Source: Spinacia oleracea (taxonomy: Eukaryota > Streptophyta > Magnoliopsida > Caryophyllales > Amaranthaceae). From it: 64,000 nucleotides of DNA. The stretch spans positions 110,271,157 through 110,335,156 of the forward strand of contig NC_079492.1 in NCBI RefSeq assembly GCF_020520425.1. The letters run 5' to 3'. Each line of letters begins with the position of its first letter. Within the stretch, counting starts at the first letter, position 1. Shown here one piece after another: positions 11,940-23,667 of the stretch. Position numbers and translations under genes: made by a program. Under the pieces are notes generated by a model. It worked only from the letters and a program-made list of their open reading frames with translations, did not search any database and had not been told where the DNA came from.

Positions 11940-12636
11940 AATCAAAGAGGTTAAGCGTTATAAGAATTGTGGAGTGATTAAGATGCTTGATTATTTGTCA
12001 GATTTAAGATAATAATGGATTAATTTTCGGATTAATTTGGATAAAACTAGGATTATTGATTATTGATTTTAACAGTTTTGGATAGAATCAATTAACTTTA
12101 TCGTATCCCGGTAAAAAAAGGTTATATTATCTTTATTTAACGTAATATAATTTAATCTTCTTGTCGCAATATTAATTTGATTTTATCACATCTTTTTGTT
12201 ATCTTATTACGCTTTTGTGAATACTCCTTGTTAGACTTATACGTAATACTTCGTGGATAAGTACATATTATCCCAATTTATTTAAAAGGAACAAAAGTGA
12301 TAAAATAAGAAGATAAAAGTATCTATCTAACATATACATAAATTTTGGTGCGTAAATTTTGGAGTTTATCTTATGTTACCATGACTTGTAAATTATTTAT
12401 ACTTCGTATCTATTAATAAAAAAAACTATTATATTACCCCTAGTCAACTACTTGTAAGACATATTACGATATTTACAAAAAAACATTATTAAGGATCATA
12501 ATTTCCTATTTTTACTTGCCAACTCAGGGAGAAACAGTTGATTTGTTGTTGGATAAATTTGAAAAGAATTTGATAATTTACGATTAAGGAAATTTTGAAA
12601 TAATACTCCGTATTAAATTAAAATATAAAAGGATGT
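11940..12636. other. Intergenic with one arm of a diverged duplication
   Basis: No gene. The part 12330-12620 resembles 12940-13001 plus 25229-25370, sharing TTTATCTTATGTTA, GACTTGTAA, ATTTTTACTTGCCAA, GAGAAAC and AATTTGAAAAGAAT in the same order. This is a diverged tandem duplication whose second arm was split by the Tat element. Confidence 0.5.
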
Positions 12637-12922
12637 CAAAAGGTCGATAACTTTTATGCAGATTATTGTAACTTTAATCTAGTTTTTATAACTTTTATCT
12701 TATAAACAAAAGTTGATAGATAAATATTTTAAAGAAATAAATGATTAATTTTATACATTATTAGTGGTTTTGAAGAAATAATATTTATTAAAATAAAAAA
12801 AATTATCACTAAAAAATACATAACTTTTACATATATATAAATGTAACTATTAATTTTTTAGACTCAACTTTTACTCCGATGTACAATATTTATTGTACAC
12901 AACTTGTAAATAAAAATTAGTG
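12637..12922 (-). mobile_element. MULE-like MITE, copy 2 (inverted)
   Basis: Inverted copy of the 465-789 family: CAAAAGGTC at the left, ATGTACAATATTTATTGTACA and a complement of CACAAATT at the right. The left terminal palindrome has been lost. Flanking 9-mers AAAGGATGT and AAAGCATAT agree at 7 of 9, an aged target duplication. Confidence 0.65.
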
Positions 12923-13001
12923 AAAGCATATACAAAGACTTTTGCATAAATTTTAGATTTTATCTTATGTTAAAAAGACTTGTAATTTATCTTGAGGTTA
13001 G

Positions 13002-13480
13002 TGTACGGGGTGTCCTACCGACACCACCACCTGGTACCGGCAGAACTCCCCGTATGTAAACTTAACCTGCAGGTAATCTGGTCATCTTAGGTAAATATCC
13101 TCTACCGGCATTATTTGCAAGACCCCTTCTGGCATTATCATGAAGACAACCAACCAAGGGTCACTATCAACAGGTCGCTATCTAACCACAAGGGACCTAC
13201 CCGATCGTACCCTTGGATTGGTCTATATAAGGAGCACCTCATTTATTGCTATGAGGTACACAAACACTTAAACACAAACACTTAAACACACTTCTTTCTT
13301 ACTCTCTAATCATCTCTTAATCATCTCTTAATCTCTCAGTAATCTTACTTAAGCATCGGAGGGGATCCTCGAACCACCCCCGAGGCTAGTTAATCCATTC
13401 TGTTGTGCAGATACCAACCGGCACTCTCGACAGGAATCCAGTATCCCACAGTCAACTGTTCTCATTCCACACCCGGAACG
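13002..13480 (+). repeat. 5' LTR of the Tat element
   Basis: 479 bp, starting TGTACGGGGTGTCC. It contains a TATATAA box at 13224-13230, expected to drive genomic RNA synthesis rightwards. It is followed directly by ATTGGCGCTAGAAGG (13481-13495), the likely primer-binding site; I did not assign the tRNA. Confidence 0.9.
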
Positions 13481-13532
13481 ATTGGCGCTAGAAGGAGGGG
13501 ACCTTATCCCTTGAAACGGTAGAACAGTCAGC

Positions 13533-15260
13533 ATGGATCTCTCACATAAAGACAGTAAAAAATCAAAGAAAAGTCAGGAAAAAGCAACAACCCCGCAACC
13601 GGCGACAACCTCCAAGTTCCAACCCTCACTTCTAAACCCCGCCCATCCATTACAAGCACAATCAGTTATAAGCCCAGCAACAAAAAACACCTTGATACCG
13701 GCACAAAAGGAATTCACAGTGGAGGACGATGACGAGTTAGAAATAGAAAGCCCTGCCAGAGAACAACCGAAAACTCCGCTGGAGCAGACGCTGCAGGAGA
13801 GCCTGTCTCCTCTGTCGGAAGTATTCTCGGGAGAGCAATTGAAAACATTGTCAGCAGTGATGGCCGCTTTGTCAGAGCTACCTGCCTCGCAACAGCCAGG
13901 TTCAGTCGGCAGTCTAAGAAAGACCAGGTCGGCGGTTCCCCAGCTACCGGTTAGGGATCTCCTAACCGCCCTGAATCAAGAAAACACCCCCGAAAAAAGG
14001 AAGCGCTCGGATCCGGCGGAAACAGAATGGCCTGAAACAGAGCAAGTCCCAACCGCGGAATATGAGCGAAGAGCGCCGGTTCTACAGATAGCTAGACGGC
14101 AGACAATCCAGCCCAAGGATTCTCCTCTGTGCCGGGAAATCCTAGAAGAAAGGATGGAAAGGATAAAAATCCCGACAGGGAGATACGATGGGACGACGGA
14201 TCCGGAGGATCACTGCACCACATTCGAACAGCACATGATGCTGTACACAGATTCTGATGCCATGTGGTGCAAAGTATTCCCATCCACGCTCTTAGGAGTT
14301 GCAGCAAGCTGGTATAAGGGCATAGAGGCACACTCCATATACAGTTTTCGACAGCTGCAGACGTCGTTTTTGTCACGATTTGTGAGCAAACAGAAGAGAA
14401 AGAAATCGTCGGGAGAGTTGATGTCGTTCGCTCAAAGAGATAGAGAGCCGTTAAGAGATTATCTCACCCGCTTTAACAACGAATCAATCACTATTCCCAA
14501 TTTGCAGCAGGAGGTTGCTGTTCTGGCTCTGATGAGGGGAATGCAAGAGTGCGAATTCAAGAAGTACCTCAGCCGGAAGTCGTACACCAATCTGGGTGAC
14601 GTCCTGCACAAGGCCAATGAGTACATCAGGGGGGATGAAATGATGAAGATCTCCAATGTGGTTGTGGGAACCGGCGGAAATGTCGGGTACAATCCAGGCT
14701 ACAACCCGCAGGCGGGAAAAGGAGGAAACAGTTTTCATCAGAGCAATAATCAGCAAGGGGCCAGCCAGAGAAACCAGAATAACAGAAATGCCAATCCACA
14801 GGGGCAGAAACCCCGGCAAGACAGAAGGGAGTCCAGAGGACTCTTTGATAACTACACTCCGCTGAACACACCGCGGACGGCAATTTATAACATAAACAAC
14901 AAAATGGACGGCTGGATAAGGCCGCCACCAATGCAGAGTAGGGAAAGGAATGTCAAGAAATTTTGTGACTTCCATAATGAGCACGGCCACCTCACAGAGG
15001 ACTGCAGGGACTTAAAGACAACATTGAGGATATGGTCAGAAAGGGGTATTTTTCGCAGTATAGGGCGAGGCAAGGAAATGGTAACAACAACTCGGTGGGG
15101 GGAAACCCTGCCAATTCATACCGGCCACAACAGCAAAATCAACAACAATACCCTAGAATCGAACAGCCATATCAGCCACCTAGAATCGAGCAAAAACAGC
15201 CGAAAACCAGTGCCAGAGCAGAACAGAGGGATGGCGGGAAAAAACCACCCGTGTATGTAA
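13533..15260 (+). CDS. gag: gag region of the Tat element
   Basis: A 575-residue open region. It has a charged, Pro/Gln-rich N-terminus, then a retrotransposon gag core (RYDGTTDPEDHCTTFEQHM, about residue 217; AASWYKGIE; LTRFNNES; Q-rich tail) and a CDFHNEHGHLTEDC metal-binding motif near the end, as in Tat/Athila-type Gag. It would form the virus-like particle. It overlaps the start of the pol region. Treated as a fossil element part. Confidence 0.85.
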   Translation: MDLSHKDSKKSKKSQEKATTPQPATTSKFQPSLLNPAHPLQAQSVISPATKNTLIPAQKEFTVEDDDELEIESPAREQPKTPLEQTLQESLSPLSEVFSGEQLKTLSAVMAALSELPASQQPGSVGSLRKTRSAVPQLPVRDLLTALNQENTPEKRKRSDPAETEWPETEQVPTAEYERRAPVLQIARRQTIQPKDSPLCREILEERMERIKIPTGRYDGTTDPEDHCTTFEQHMMLYTDSDAMWCKVFPSTLLGVAASWYKGIEAHSIYSFRQLQTSFLSRFVSKQKRKKSSGELMSFAQRDREPLRDYLTRFNNESITIPNLQQEVAVLALMRGMQECEFKKYLSRKSYTNLGDVLHKANEYIRGDEMMKISNVVVGTGGNVGYNPGYNPQAGKGGNSFHQSNNQQGASQRNQNNRNANPQGQKPRQDRRESRGLFDNYTPLNTPRTAIYNINNKMDGWIRPPPMQSRERNVKKFCDFHNEHGHLTEDCRDLKTTLRIWSERGIFRSIGRGKEMVTTTRWGETLPIHTGHNSKINNNTLESNSHISHLESSKNSRKPVPEQNRGMAGKNHPCM

Positions 15261-18200
15261 TTTCTGGCGGTCCAGTCCACGGAGGGACAATAAGCGGCGC
15301 CAGTAGAAGCTTGGAGGAACACAGGCACATGGTAAACTATCATAACACAAGAGTGTGGCCTAACCCACCCAGCATACCAGTGATGACGTTCTCGGAATCG
15401 GATTACAGAGGCATCATTTTCCCGCATGATGACCCGCTAGTTCTTACAATTGATATAGCAAATGCCGATGTGAACAGAGTACTGGTAGACGGCGGCAGCT
15501 CAGCAAACATCATCTTCTGGGAAGCCTTCAAACAATTGCACATACCAGAGGACGAGCTTCAAAGGGTGAACTACCCAGTAATCGGTTTCTCAGGATCTAC
15601 AGTTTACCCAGAGGGTAGTATACGGCTGCCGGTGAAAATCGGAGAAGGATCTGAAATGCGAGATCTCATGGTGGATTTCCTAATCATTAAAGTACCAGCG
15701 GCCTACAATGTGATCATCGGTCGCCCATTCATACATGACGTGCAGGCGGTAGTCTCCACCTATCACTTGACAATGATATATATGTCGAACCTGGAAAATA
15801 TCGAGCTGGAGGTTGGAAACATGGATAGAACAGTCGTGATCGGTACAGAAATGGGGAGTGACATGAAGGTCAACCTCATAAGCTTGCTGAGGGAGCACGC
15901 GGACATCTTCGCATTCTCGGCGGATGAGATGCCTGGTATCGATCCAGAGATAATGGTCCACCGGTTAAACGCCGACAGAAATGTTAGGCCTGTACGGCAG
16001 AAAAAACGTAATTTCTCCACGGAAAAAATGGCAGGAATACAAGAAGAGGTGGATAAACTGCTGGCGGCTGGTTTTATTGAGCCATGTGACTACCCTGAAT
16101 GGTTGGCAAACGTAGTAATGGTAAAAAAGTCAAGTGGGTCATGGAGAATGTGCGTAGATTTCACCAACCTTAACAGGGCATGTCCGAAAGATTTCTACCC
16201 ACTACCACGGATTGATAGGCTGGTAGACTCTACTAGCGGCCATGCAATGCTCAGTTTCCTAGATGCTTTCTCAGGGTATCATCAGGTCAGCCTGCATAAA
16301 TCAGACAGGAAGAAGGCGACCTTTATCACGGATGCAGGAGTTTTCTGTTATAAGGCGATGCCATTCGGGTTGAAAAATGCAGGGGCAACGTATCAAAGGC
16401 TGGTCGACAAGGTGTTTGCCGACCAAAAAGGCAGAAACGTGGAGGTCTATGTAGATGACTCTATCGTAAAAAGCCGGAAGGAGGAGGATCATGTTAGCGA
16501 CCTCCGAGAAACTTTTGAAACTTTGAGAAAATACAGGATGAAATTAAACCCAAAAAAATGCGTCTTCGGAGTAAGGTCGGGAAAATTCCTGGGTTTCTTG
16601 GTCAGCGAGCGTGGCATAGACGCTAACCCTGAAAAAGTAGAAGCAATCATCAGTCTGCCGCAACCCAAAAGCGTAAAAGATATACAGCGGTTGACAGGAA
16701 AAATGGCCGCCTTAAACAGATTTGTGAGCAAGTCGGCAGATAAGCAAATGCCCTTCTTCACAACCTTGAGGCAAAACAAGAAGTTCAAATGGGGGCCGGC
16801 AGAGCAAGAGGCTTTTGAAGCTCTAAAAAGTCACCTAAAGAACCTGCCAACAATAGCAAGAGCAAAAGAGGGCGGCAAATTACAATTGTACATATCGGCG
16901 TCGCCAAAAACAGTTGCAGCAGTACTGGTAGCTGAAACAGAAAACAAAGGGCAGCAGCCGGTATATTTTGTGAGCCATGTTCTAAACGGCCCAGAAACAA
17001 GATACACGTTGGTGGAAAAAATGGCATATGCAGTCCTCATCGCGGCTAGAAAGTTAAGACCATACTTTGATGCGCATACAATCGAAGTGCTAACAAACTT
17101 TCCTCTCGAAAAAGCCATCAGCAAGCTAGATACATCAGGCCGGTTGCTAAAATGGGCAATAGAGTTGTCCGAGTTTGACTTGGAATTCCGGCCAAGAACT
17201 GCAATCAAAGCCCAGGCATTGGCGGACTTCATAGTTGAAGCGTCATACCAAGAAGATGAAGTACAAGCTGAAGTATGGGATGTGTCAGTGGATGGTTCAG
17301 CTGCACAGACAGGCAGTGGGGCTGGAATAATCATGAAATCGCCAACAGGAGACATTTTTGAGTATGCTATAAAGTTTATGTTCAACGCGTCAAATAACGA
17401 GGCAGAATACGAGGCAGCAATTGCCGGCATCCAAATGTGCCTCGCAGCAGATGCCAAAAGAGTAATACTGACAACAGACTCCCAGCTGGTAGCAAGTCAA
17501 TTCAGCGGAGAATATGAGGCCAAAGAACCTTCAATGGTCAAATACCTGGAGAAGTTGAGGTCAGTGTCGGCTCAGCTAGAGAAATTCAGCATTAATCTGG
17601 TACCCCGAGCAGAAAACACACTGGCAGACGCACTATCAAAGTTAGCAAGTTCAAATGTCGCCGACTTGAAAAGAACAGTCATGATGGAAGTCATGAATAA
17701 GCGAAGTACGGAGTCGGAGGTAATACGGGTCATGGCCATCACAACTACCTCAGAATGGTACGATAATATCCAAACATACATACAGACTGGAGCCCTAACA
17801 GCAGATTTGGCAGAAGCCAAAAAGACAAAAAGGGACGCGGTTTGGTACATCATCCTGTGGGGACGGTTGTACAAAAAGTCATTTAGCCTGCCATTCTTAA
17901 GGTGCCTGACAGCATTCGAGTCAGCAAGGCTGATCGAAGAGATGCACGAAGGAACATGTGGGAACCATGCCGGTGGAAAACCCCTTGCCATCATCTGTCA
18001 AAGGCAAGGCTATTACTGTCCAACAATGTTAGAAGATTGTCGAGCTTATGTAAAAAAGTGCGAGAAATGTCAAAAGTTTTCAGCTGTGATAAACTTGCCA
18101 GCCAATGATTTGATGCCCATTCTGAACCCAATCCCATTCGCACAATGGGGAATGGATATTGTTGGACCATTCCCAATGGCGGCTGGAGGGCGCAAGTTCT

Positions 18201-18973
18201 TAATAGTAGCAGTGGACTACTTCACCAAGTGGATAGAAGCAGAGCCGGTAGCAAAAATAACGGCAAACCAGGTGAAAAAGTTCACATGGAAAAATATAAT
18301 AACAAGATTCGGGCTGCCGCAGGCAATAGTTTTTTATCATGGATCAAAGTTTGATTGTGCACCCATACAATGCTTCCTGGGATTATACAGAGTAAAGTTA
18401 GCTCACTCGTCAGTATGTCACCCACAGAGCAATGGACAAGCAGAGGCGGCGAATAAGCAAATCCTGGCTGCACTGAAAAAGAAGCTAGAAGACTGTAAAG
18501 GCAAATGGGCAGATCTTATGCCAGAAATTCTGTGGTGCAACAGAACTGCTATCAAGGAGGCTACCGGCGAGAGTCCATTTAAGTTAAGCTTCGGGTCTGA
18601 GGCTGTCATACCGGCAGAAATGGCTCTGCCAACCATGCGAATCCAGCATTACGATGAGGAGAGAAACGATCAGCTGCTGCGACATCAGTTGGATTTCATG
18701 CCAGAAATCAGTTCGGCAGCATACAAAAGCAGAATGAGCAGAGCATACAACAAGAAAGTGAAACACCGGCCTCTAGGAGTAGGAGACCTGGTACTGCGGA
18801 GAACGGCGGCAACAGGAAAAGGAAATGCTCAAGGAAAACTGACAGCCAATTGGGAAGGACCATACCAGATATGGGAGGAAATTGTTCCTGGATCATACCG
18901 GTTAATGCAAATGGATGGTACCGCGCTCAAAAACTCCTGGTACGCCAGTACTCTGAGAAAGTACTATGTTTGA
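15032..18973 (+). CDS. pol: pol region of the Tat element
   Basis: A 1313-residue open region. Visible in order: aspartic protease motif VLVDGGSSAN (about residue 150), reverse transcriptase (CVDFTNLNRACPKDFYPLPR; YVDDS near 473), RNase H, a second archaeal-type RNase H starting VSVDGSA (about 750) with NNEAEYEA and ENTLADALSKLA, an integrase zinc-binding region ending CEKCQKF, and an integrase core (GMDIVGPF; VDYFTKWIEAEP; SNGQAEA). The dual RNase H arrangement is characteristic of the Tat lineage. The many smaller open frames on both strands here are shadows. Confidence 0.92.
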   Translation: MVRKGYFSQYRARQGNGNNNSVGGNPANSYRPQQQNQQQYPRIEQPYQPPRIEQKQPKTSARAEQRDGGKKPPVYVISGGPVHGGTISGASRSLEEHRHMVNYHNTRVWPNPPSIPVMTFSESDYRGIIFPHDDPLVLTIDIANADVNRVLVDGGSSANIIFWEAFKQLHIPEDELQRVNYPVIGFSGSTVYPEGSIRLPVKIGEGSEMRDLMVDFLIIKVPAAYNVIIGRPFIHDVQAVVSTYHLTMIYMSNLENIELEVGNMDRTVVIGTEMGSDMKVNLISLLREHADIFAFSADEMPGIDPEIMVHRLNADRNVRPVRQKKRNFSTEKMAGIQEEVDKLLAAGFIEPCDYPEWLANVVMVKKSSGSWRMCVDFTNLNRACPKDFYPLPRIDRLVDSTSGHAMLSFLDAFSGYHQVSLHKSDRKKATFITDAGVFCYKAMPFGLKNAGATYQRLVDKVFADQKGRNVEVYVDDSIVKSRKEEDHVSDLRETFETLRKYRMKLNPKKCVFGVRSGKFLGFLVSERGIDANPEKVEAIISLPQPKSVKDIQRLTGKMAALNRFVSKSADKQMPFFTTLRQNKKFKWGPAEQEAFEALKSHLKNLPTIARAKEGGKLQLYISASPKTVAAVLVAETENKGQQPVYFVSHVLNGPETRYTLVEKMAYAVLIAARKLRPYFDAHTIEVLTNFPLEKAISKLDTSGRLLKWAIELSEFDLEFRPRTAIKAQALADFIVEASYQEDEVQAEVWDVSVDGSAAQTGSGAGIIMKSPTGDIFEYAIKFMFNASNNEAEYEAAIAGIQMCLAADAKRVILTTDSQLVASQFSGEYEAKEPSMVKYLEKLRSVSAQLEKFSINLVPRAENTLADALSKLASSNVADLKRTVMMEVMNKRSTESEVIRVMAITTTSEWYDNIQTYIQTGALTADLAEAKKTKRDAVWYIILWGRLYKKSFSLPFLRCLTAFESARLIEEMHEGTCGNHAGGKPLAIICQRQGYYCPTMLEDCRAYVKKCEKCQKFSAVINLPANDLMPILNPIPFAQWGMDIVGPFPMAAGGRKFLIVAVDYFTKWIEAEPVAKITANQVKKFTWKNIITRFGLPQAIVFYHGSKFDCAPIQCFLGLYRVKLAHSSVCHPQSNGQAEAANKQILAALKKKLEDCKGKWADLMPEILWCNRTAIKEATGESPFKLSFGSEAVIPAEMALPTMRIQHYDEERNDQLLRHQLDFMPEISSAAYKSRMSRAYNKKVKHRPLGVGDLVLRRTAATGKGNAQGKLTANWEGPYQIWEEIVPGSYRLMQMDGTALKNSWYASTLRKYYV

Positions 18974-19124
18974 AAAAACTGTAATGATGATGTATGAGCA
19001 GACTGATTGCAATAGCAGTCTGCATTTTGCTGTTATGTATAATTAGGGCGGTCCTCAAATACGACCAGTCCATAAATGAAGGAAGAAAAAAGCAAAAAAC
19101 AAACGCTGCATAAATCAACACACA

Positions 19125-20170
19125 AAGGTAATGTATGGATGTGATCAGTAACAGTAAAGAAAATAAATGCCGTTTGGGCACTTTACAGTGAAGCGTAGCA
19201 GTCCATAATAAGTTGATGTGATTAGTAACTTTGGAGAAAATAAATGTCGTTAAGGGGCACTCCATTGTGAAGCGTAGCATTCAACGAAGTGTATGGATGT
19301 GATCAGTAACAGTAAAGAAAATAAATGTCGTTTGGGCACTTTACTGTGAAGCGTAGCAGTCCATAATAAGTTGATGTGATTAGTAACTTTGGAGAAAATA
19401 AATGCTGTTAAGGGGCACTCCATTGTGAAGCGTAGCATTCAACGAAGTGTATGGATGTGATCAGTAACAGTAAAGAAAATAAATGCCGTTCGGCACTTTA
19501 CTGTGAAGCGTAGCAGTCCATAATCAGTTGATGTGATTAGTAACTTTGGAGAAAATAAATGTCGTTAAGGGGCACTCCATTGTGAAGCGTAGCATTCAAC
19601 GAAGTGTATGGATGTGATCAGTAACAGTAAAGAAAATAAATGTCGTTTGGGCACTTTACTGTGAAGCGTAGCAGTCCATAATCAGTTGATGTGATTAGTA
19701 ACTTTGGAGAAAATAAATGCCGTTAAGGGGCACTCCATTGTGAAGCGTAGCATTCAACGAAGTGTATGGATGTGATCAGTAGTTGTAAAGAAAATAAATG
19801 CCGTATGAGCACTTTACTGTGAAGCGTAGCAGTCCATAATAATGTTGATGTAATTAGTAACTTTGGGAAAAAATAACTGCCTTTAAGGGGCACTCCATTG
19901 TGAAGCATAGCATTCAACGAAGTATAAAAATGAGATCAGTAGCCGTAAACGAAGTGTATGGATGTGATCAGTAGCTGTAAAGAAATTAAATGCCGTATGG
20001 GCACTTTACTGTGAAGCGTAGCAATCCATAATAAACTGATATGACTAATAGCTTTAGAGAAAATGAACGCCATCAAGGTGCACTCCATTTCGAAGTATAA
20101 CATTCAACAAGTTAAACAAATCATATCAGTAGGAGGAACATTCATTTCGAAATATAACATTCAACAAGTT
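19125..20170 (+). repeat. Dimeric 158-bp tandem repeat after pol
   Basis: About six copies of a 157-158-bp unit; GTATGGATGTGATCAGTA recurs at 19133, 19291, 19449, 19606 and 19764, then decays. Each unit is two related halves of about 79 bp, one with GGGCACTTTACTGTGAAGCG and one with GGGGCACTCCATTGTGAAGC, so it is a higher-order dimer. It lies between pol and the antisense module, where Tat elements often carry tandem arrays. Confidence 0.92.
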
Positions 20171-20694
20171 GGCAAGATAGTACTACCGGCATAATTGGAA
20201 GTATCATACGCAAAATGAAGTAAATATGAAATCAAAAATTACTTGTTATAAATACATGGCCACAAAAGGAAACACACGAAAAACCGACAGCCATCACCCA
20301 AAAAACTTGCGAAGTGATTAGCTGATAACAAGGCACAAAGGGATGCCGAATAAAACCGACACCGCCACAATAATACGATGTTCTAAATTAAAATTACATC
20401 AACATTAAAGTGCCCTAACAACATTTGCCAAAAAATCAAAAGCCAGCCGCCAAAAAATAAAAATCCTAACAAGTATGAGGCCGGCTGGGAAAAGAAGAAG
20501 ATCCGCAAGAGGAGGGAAGTGATGACTGCCGAAACCGTCAAACGACATGCTCATCATCAGACCAATAGGCTGCTTCCGGAACATCCAAAGGAGGCAGGGT
20601 CCTCTGATTAGCATTGCAAATCACCGCCTCGGGTAGCTCCTGAGGCTCAAAGCCGGTTGCAACCTTATACAGCTCTTTCTCCTCATAACCATCC

Positions 20695-23667
20695 TCAAAC
20701 TCTTGCCAACCATCCTCCGTTATGGCGCAGAGTCAGAATGTCGTTAAACCAGTCAGACTGAAGAAGTTTATCAACAGCTTTCTTAGCGGCAGATTTCTTC
20801 ACTCCCGGCAAGCTTTCATTAATACTCGTCAGCTGTTGATCCAAGCCGTCTGCTCTCTCAGTCTCAGCCTGCAGCCTAGGCTCAATATCCTTGAGCCGTT
20901 TATTAGCCGCCTCCAAATCAGAAGCCGCAGTATCCAACTTCTTCTTGCTGTCTTCCAGCAAAGACTCAGCATCCTCAGCCCGCTTCCTTAAGTCGGCCAT
21001 ATCAATGTTGTTCTAAGTCAGCTGCAGCTGATTCCAGCGATAAACATAGTACAAGTCCATGCTGGACTGAACGGCCTGAATATAAAACAAGGAAGGGAAT
21101 CAAAACGGCCCTCAACCGAAAGAACATATTGCAAATAAAAAATATATGTATAATAAATGTATATACAAAAAACAAGATAACATACCTTGTAGAGGTCATT
21201 AAAGTGTTGAGCAGCAGGGGCATCAATCTGACCTTGTGCCCTGTCAGCAGGCGTTATCAAATCTTTAAAAGCACGGTAGCCTAAGTCACCACCGTCCTTA
21301 GCTGAGTCAGTAGCCACCGACTCCCCACACAACAGGTCAATGGTGGGATAAAACCGATCGGTAGGTTCGCCGCCAGGAGTCTCGAACCATGACTTCATTT
21401 GCGGCGGAATTTTGAAAGGAGTATCCTCGATCCAACCACCGGTGCGGAGGGGTAGGTGATAATTCAGCCTAGAATCCCCAGACTTGTTCTCGCTGCGACT
21501 GACAGGAGGCATACTAGAATTACCACCGGTAACAGCAGCAGAAGTAGCTTGGCGGTGGAAGTCCTCAACAAATCCGCCGACAGGACCCTCGTCCAAAATC
21601 TCAATAGAAGCTTGAGGAGACGGCTGCACCTGAAGGGTGGTATCAGTAGTTTTCTTGGCGGCAGACTCCAAGACAGGCTCATTCGTCTCGAAATCGGCGA
21701 GAACATCATCCTCACCGGTGGCCTTTGCCCTCTTAGTCGGATTAGACCGGCTGGAATTAAGAGACGACCTTTTTCGGCGGGTTCCACCTCGGCCTGTACG
21801 ATTGGATTGCATTGTGGATGAGGGCGGAGCTTGAGAAACAACAACAAAGGAGGATTTGGATTTGCAGGCGGCACTCACGCGATTCTTCGCAACAGTGGTA
21901 GTAGAGCGACGAGAGGAAGCTCGTGTCGAATACGTTGATATTGTGTCGTATTTAGCTTTAGGTTGAGGAGGCTGCGTGCACACAGGTCTCCAATTCTCGT
22001 CAAAACCAAGAAGTTCTCTATCCAAGGTTTTCGTACCTGAAAAAGACGACAAAGGAATTAATACCGGAAAGACACTTGTACAAAATAAAGGAAAAAATGA
22101 GTATTTTCAGCCGGGCAAATCAACTAATGGTGTGTTTACCAAAGCAATGAGTATTGCATAAGCCGACAGCAGACAACGGTTGGCTACCCAAAATATAATA
22201 GGCATTAGGAAGCCAATTTCTATTTACAGCCTGCTTTTTGCTGAGGCCGACATCAAGAATGTCGCACTCTAAATAATCAAATGCTTTTCTTTCCCGACGG
22301 CCCAAACCACGCTGGTTATACTGCTCCATTCGAGGCCTAGGTTTGGTAAAAGTCCGCCGAAGAAGAAAATTATCGGGAACTTGAACAAAATAAAAACGAT
22401 CCTGCCAGTCTTTAAACCTCGACAGAGGAGGATGCACAGTCTTCCTTTTTGTTGCACTATAGGCCGACATCCACCCTGTCTCACCGTCCTTCTTTAACCA
22501 CAGCAACCTCTTGAATAAATTTAATGTCAGCGGCCATTGCTTAAACAGACACAGCCAGACAAAAGAAATAACGGTTCTGATAGTAGTAGGTGTAACCTGG
22601 GCCAAACAGACATTCCAGGCGCGAAATATCTTCTCAACGAAAGGATGCAAAGGAAAGCGAAGCCCAAAATCAAAATGTTTCGCATACACAGCAATATGGC
22701 CGGGAGGACAATCAAAAATTGTAGCACCTTCCGCCGGCACTACCAACTTATATTCAGCCGGTAAGCCAAGAAAAACCCCCCCATGCACTACATGATTCTT
22801 CTTAATAATCAACTCGCGCCATGTCGTCAAAATCTTTGTCGTACGAGGAAGAGTCTCTAAAGGGGGAAGCTCTTATTTCCTGTGAACGTCCGTGGCGTCG
22901 TCGGTAAAATAAGGATGCTCCTTAGCCTCATCCGCAAGAACTTCGGCCACTATAACATCGGCAAGATCATCATCATCTGAGCCAATACCCTCATCGTTGG
23001 CTTCCATACCCTCATCGTTGGTTTCCATACCATCCCTACCAGACACGCCGGCTTCATCGCCACCACCACTTCTGTGTTCGTCAACACCCTTACCGGCGGA
23101 ATCCTCAAAAATGGAGTCACCATCAGAATATTCGCCAATAGCCATATCAACATCGTCAGTAACAGGCTCTTTACCAGGGCGGCCGCCGCTAGTGCTAGCC
23201 GGTTGTTCTGGTGCCATCCTATCAGCCTGACCAAAAGAAACACCGAAGTTGCCAGTATTAGTTCCATACTGCCCATGGCCACTACCGGCGGAATCCAAAA
23301 ATTCCCGATAAGAGCGAATGTGATATCGCACTGAAATAGGGGAGACATCTAAAACGGGCTCGGTAGCCGGAGTAGGGCGTTCATGAGACTGCATTTCCCT
23401 TATCATTCGAGACCGCAGTTGATGTAGGGCAAAGCAACGCTCTCTCTCATCCTGACTCAAACCCTCGTCATACACCTCACGAATGGCGGTCCGTCTTAAA
23501 TTAGATTGAAAGTACGGCTCCTCCCGGGCCCAACTACAATTACTCTCTCGAGGAGCACTCCAACCAGAAAACCCAGAAGGTTGAGAAGAAGGATTGTCCC
23601 CGCCCAAAGTTTTGGTCATTTTCGAGGCGGCGGGTAGTAAAAAGTTTAACACAGCAAAGAAAAGCAA
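20695..23667 (-). other. Antisense gene module of the Tat element
   Basis: Three protein-like minus-strand segments. 23667-22873: about 260 aa, Ser/Gly/Asp-rich with an acidic tail. 22830-22120: GLRFPLHPFVEKIF, TIRTVISFVWLCLFKQWP and a basic tail, resembling the PF04195 'putative gypsy type transposon' domain. 22052-20695: basic and Pro/Ser-rich, ending in a coiled coil (ADLRKRAEDAESLLEDSKKK). They probably belong to one spliced antisense transcript, as reported for extra ORFs in some Tat elements. Function is unknown. The PF04195 match is from memory. Confidence 0.6.

Noticed and set aside
13349-18896. Many 60-200 codon open frames on the minus strand and in other plus frames across gag and pol
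   Set aside because: They are shadows of the gag and pol regions, with no family resemblance of their own.
19125-20170. Regular direct repeats considered as a CRISPR-like array
   Set aside because: Units are contiguous 158-bp dimers without unique spacers, inside a plant retrotransposon.
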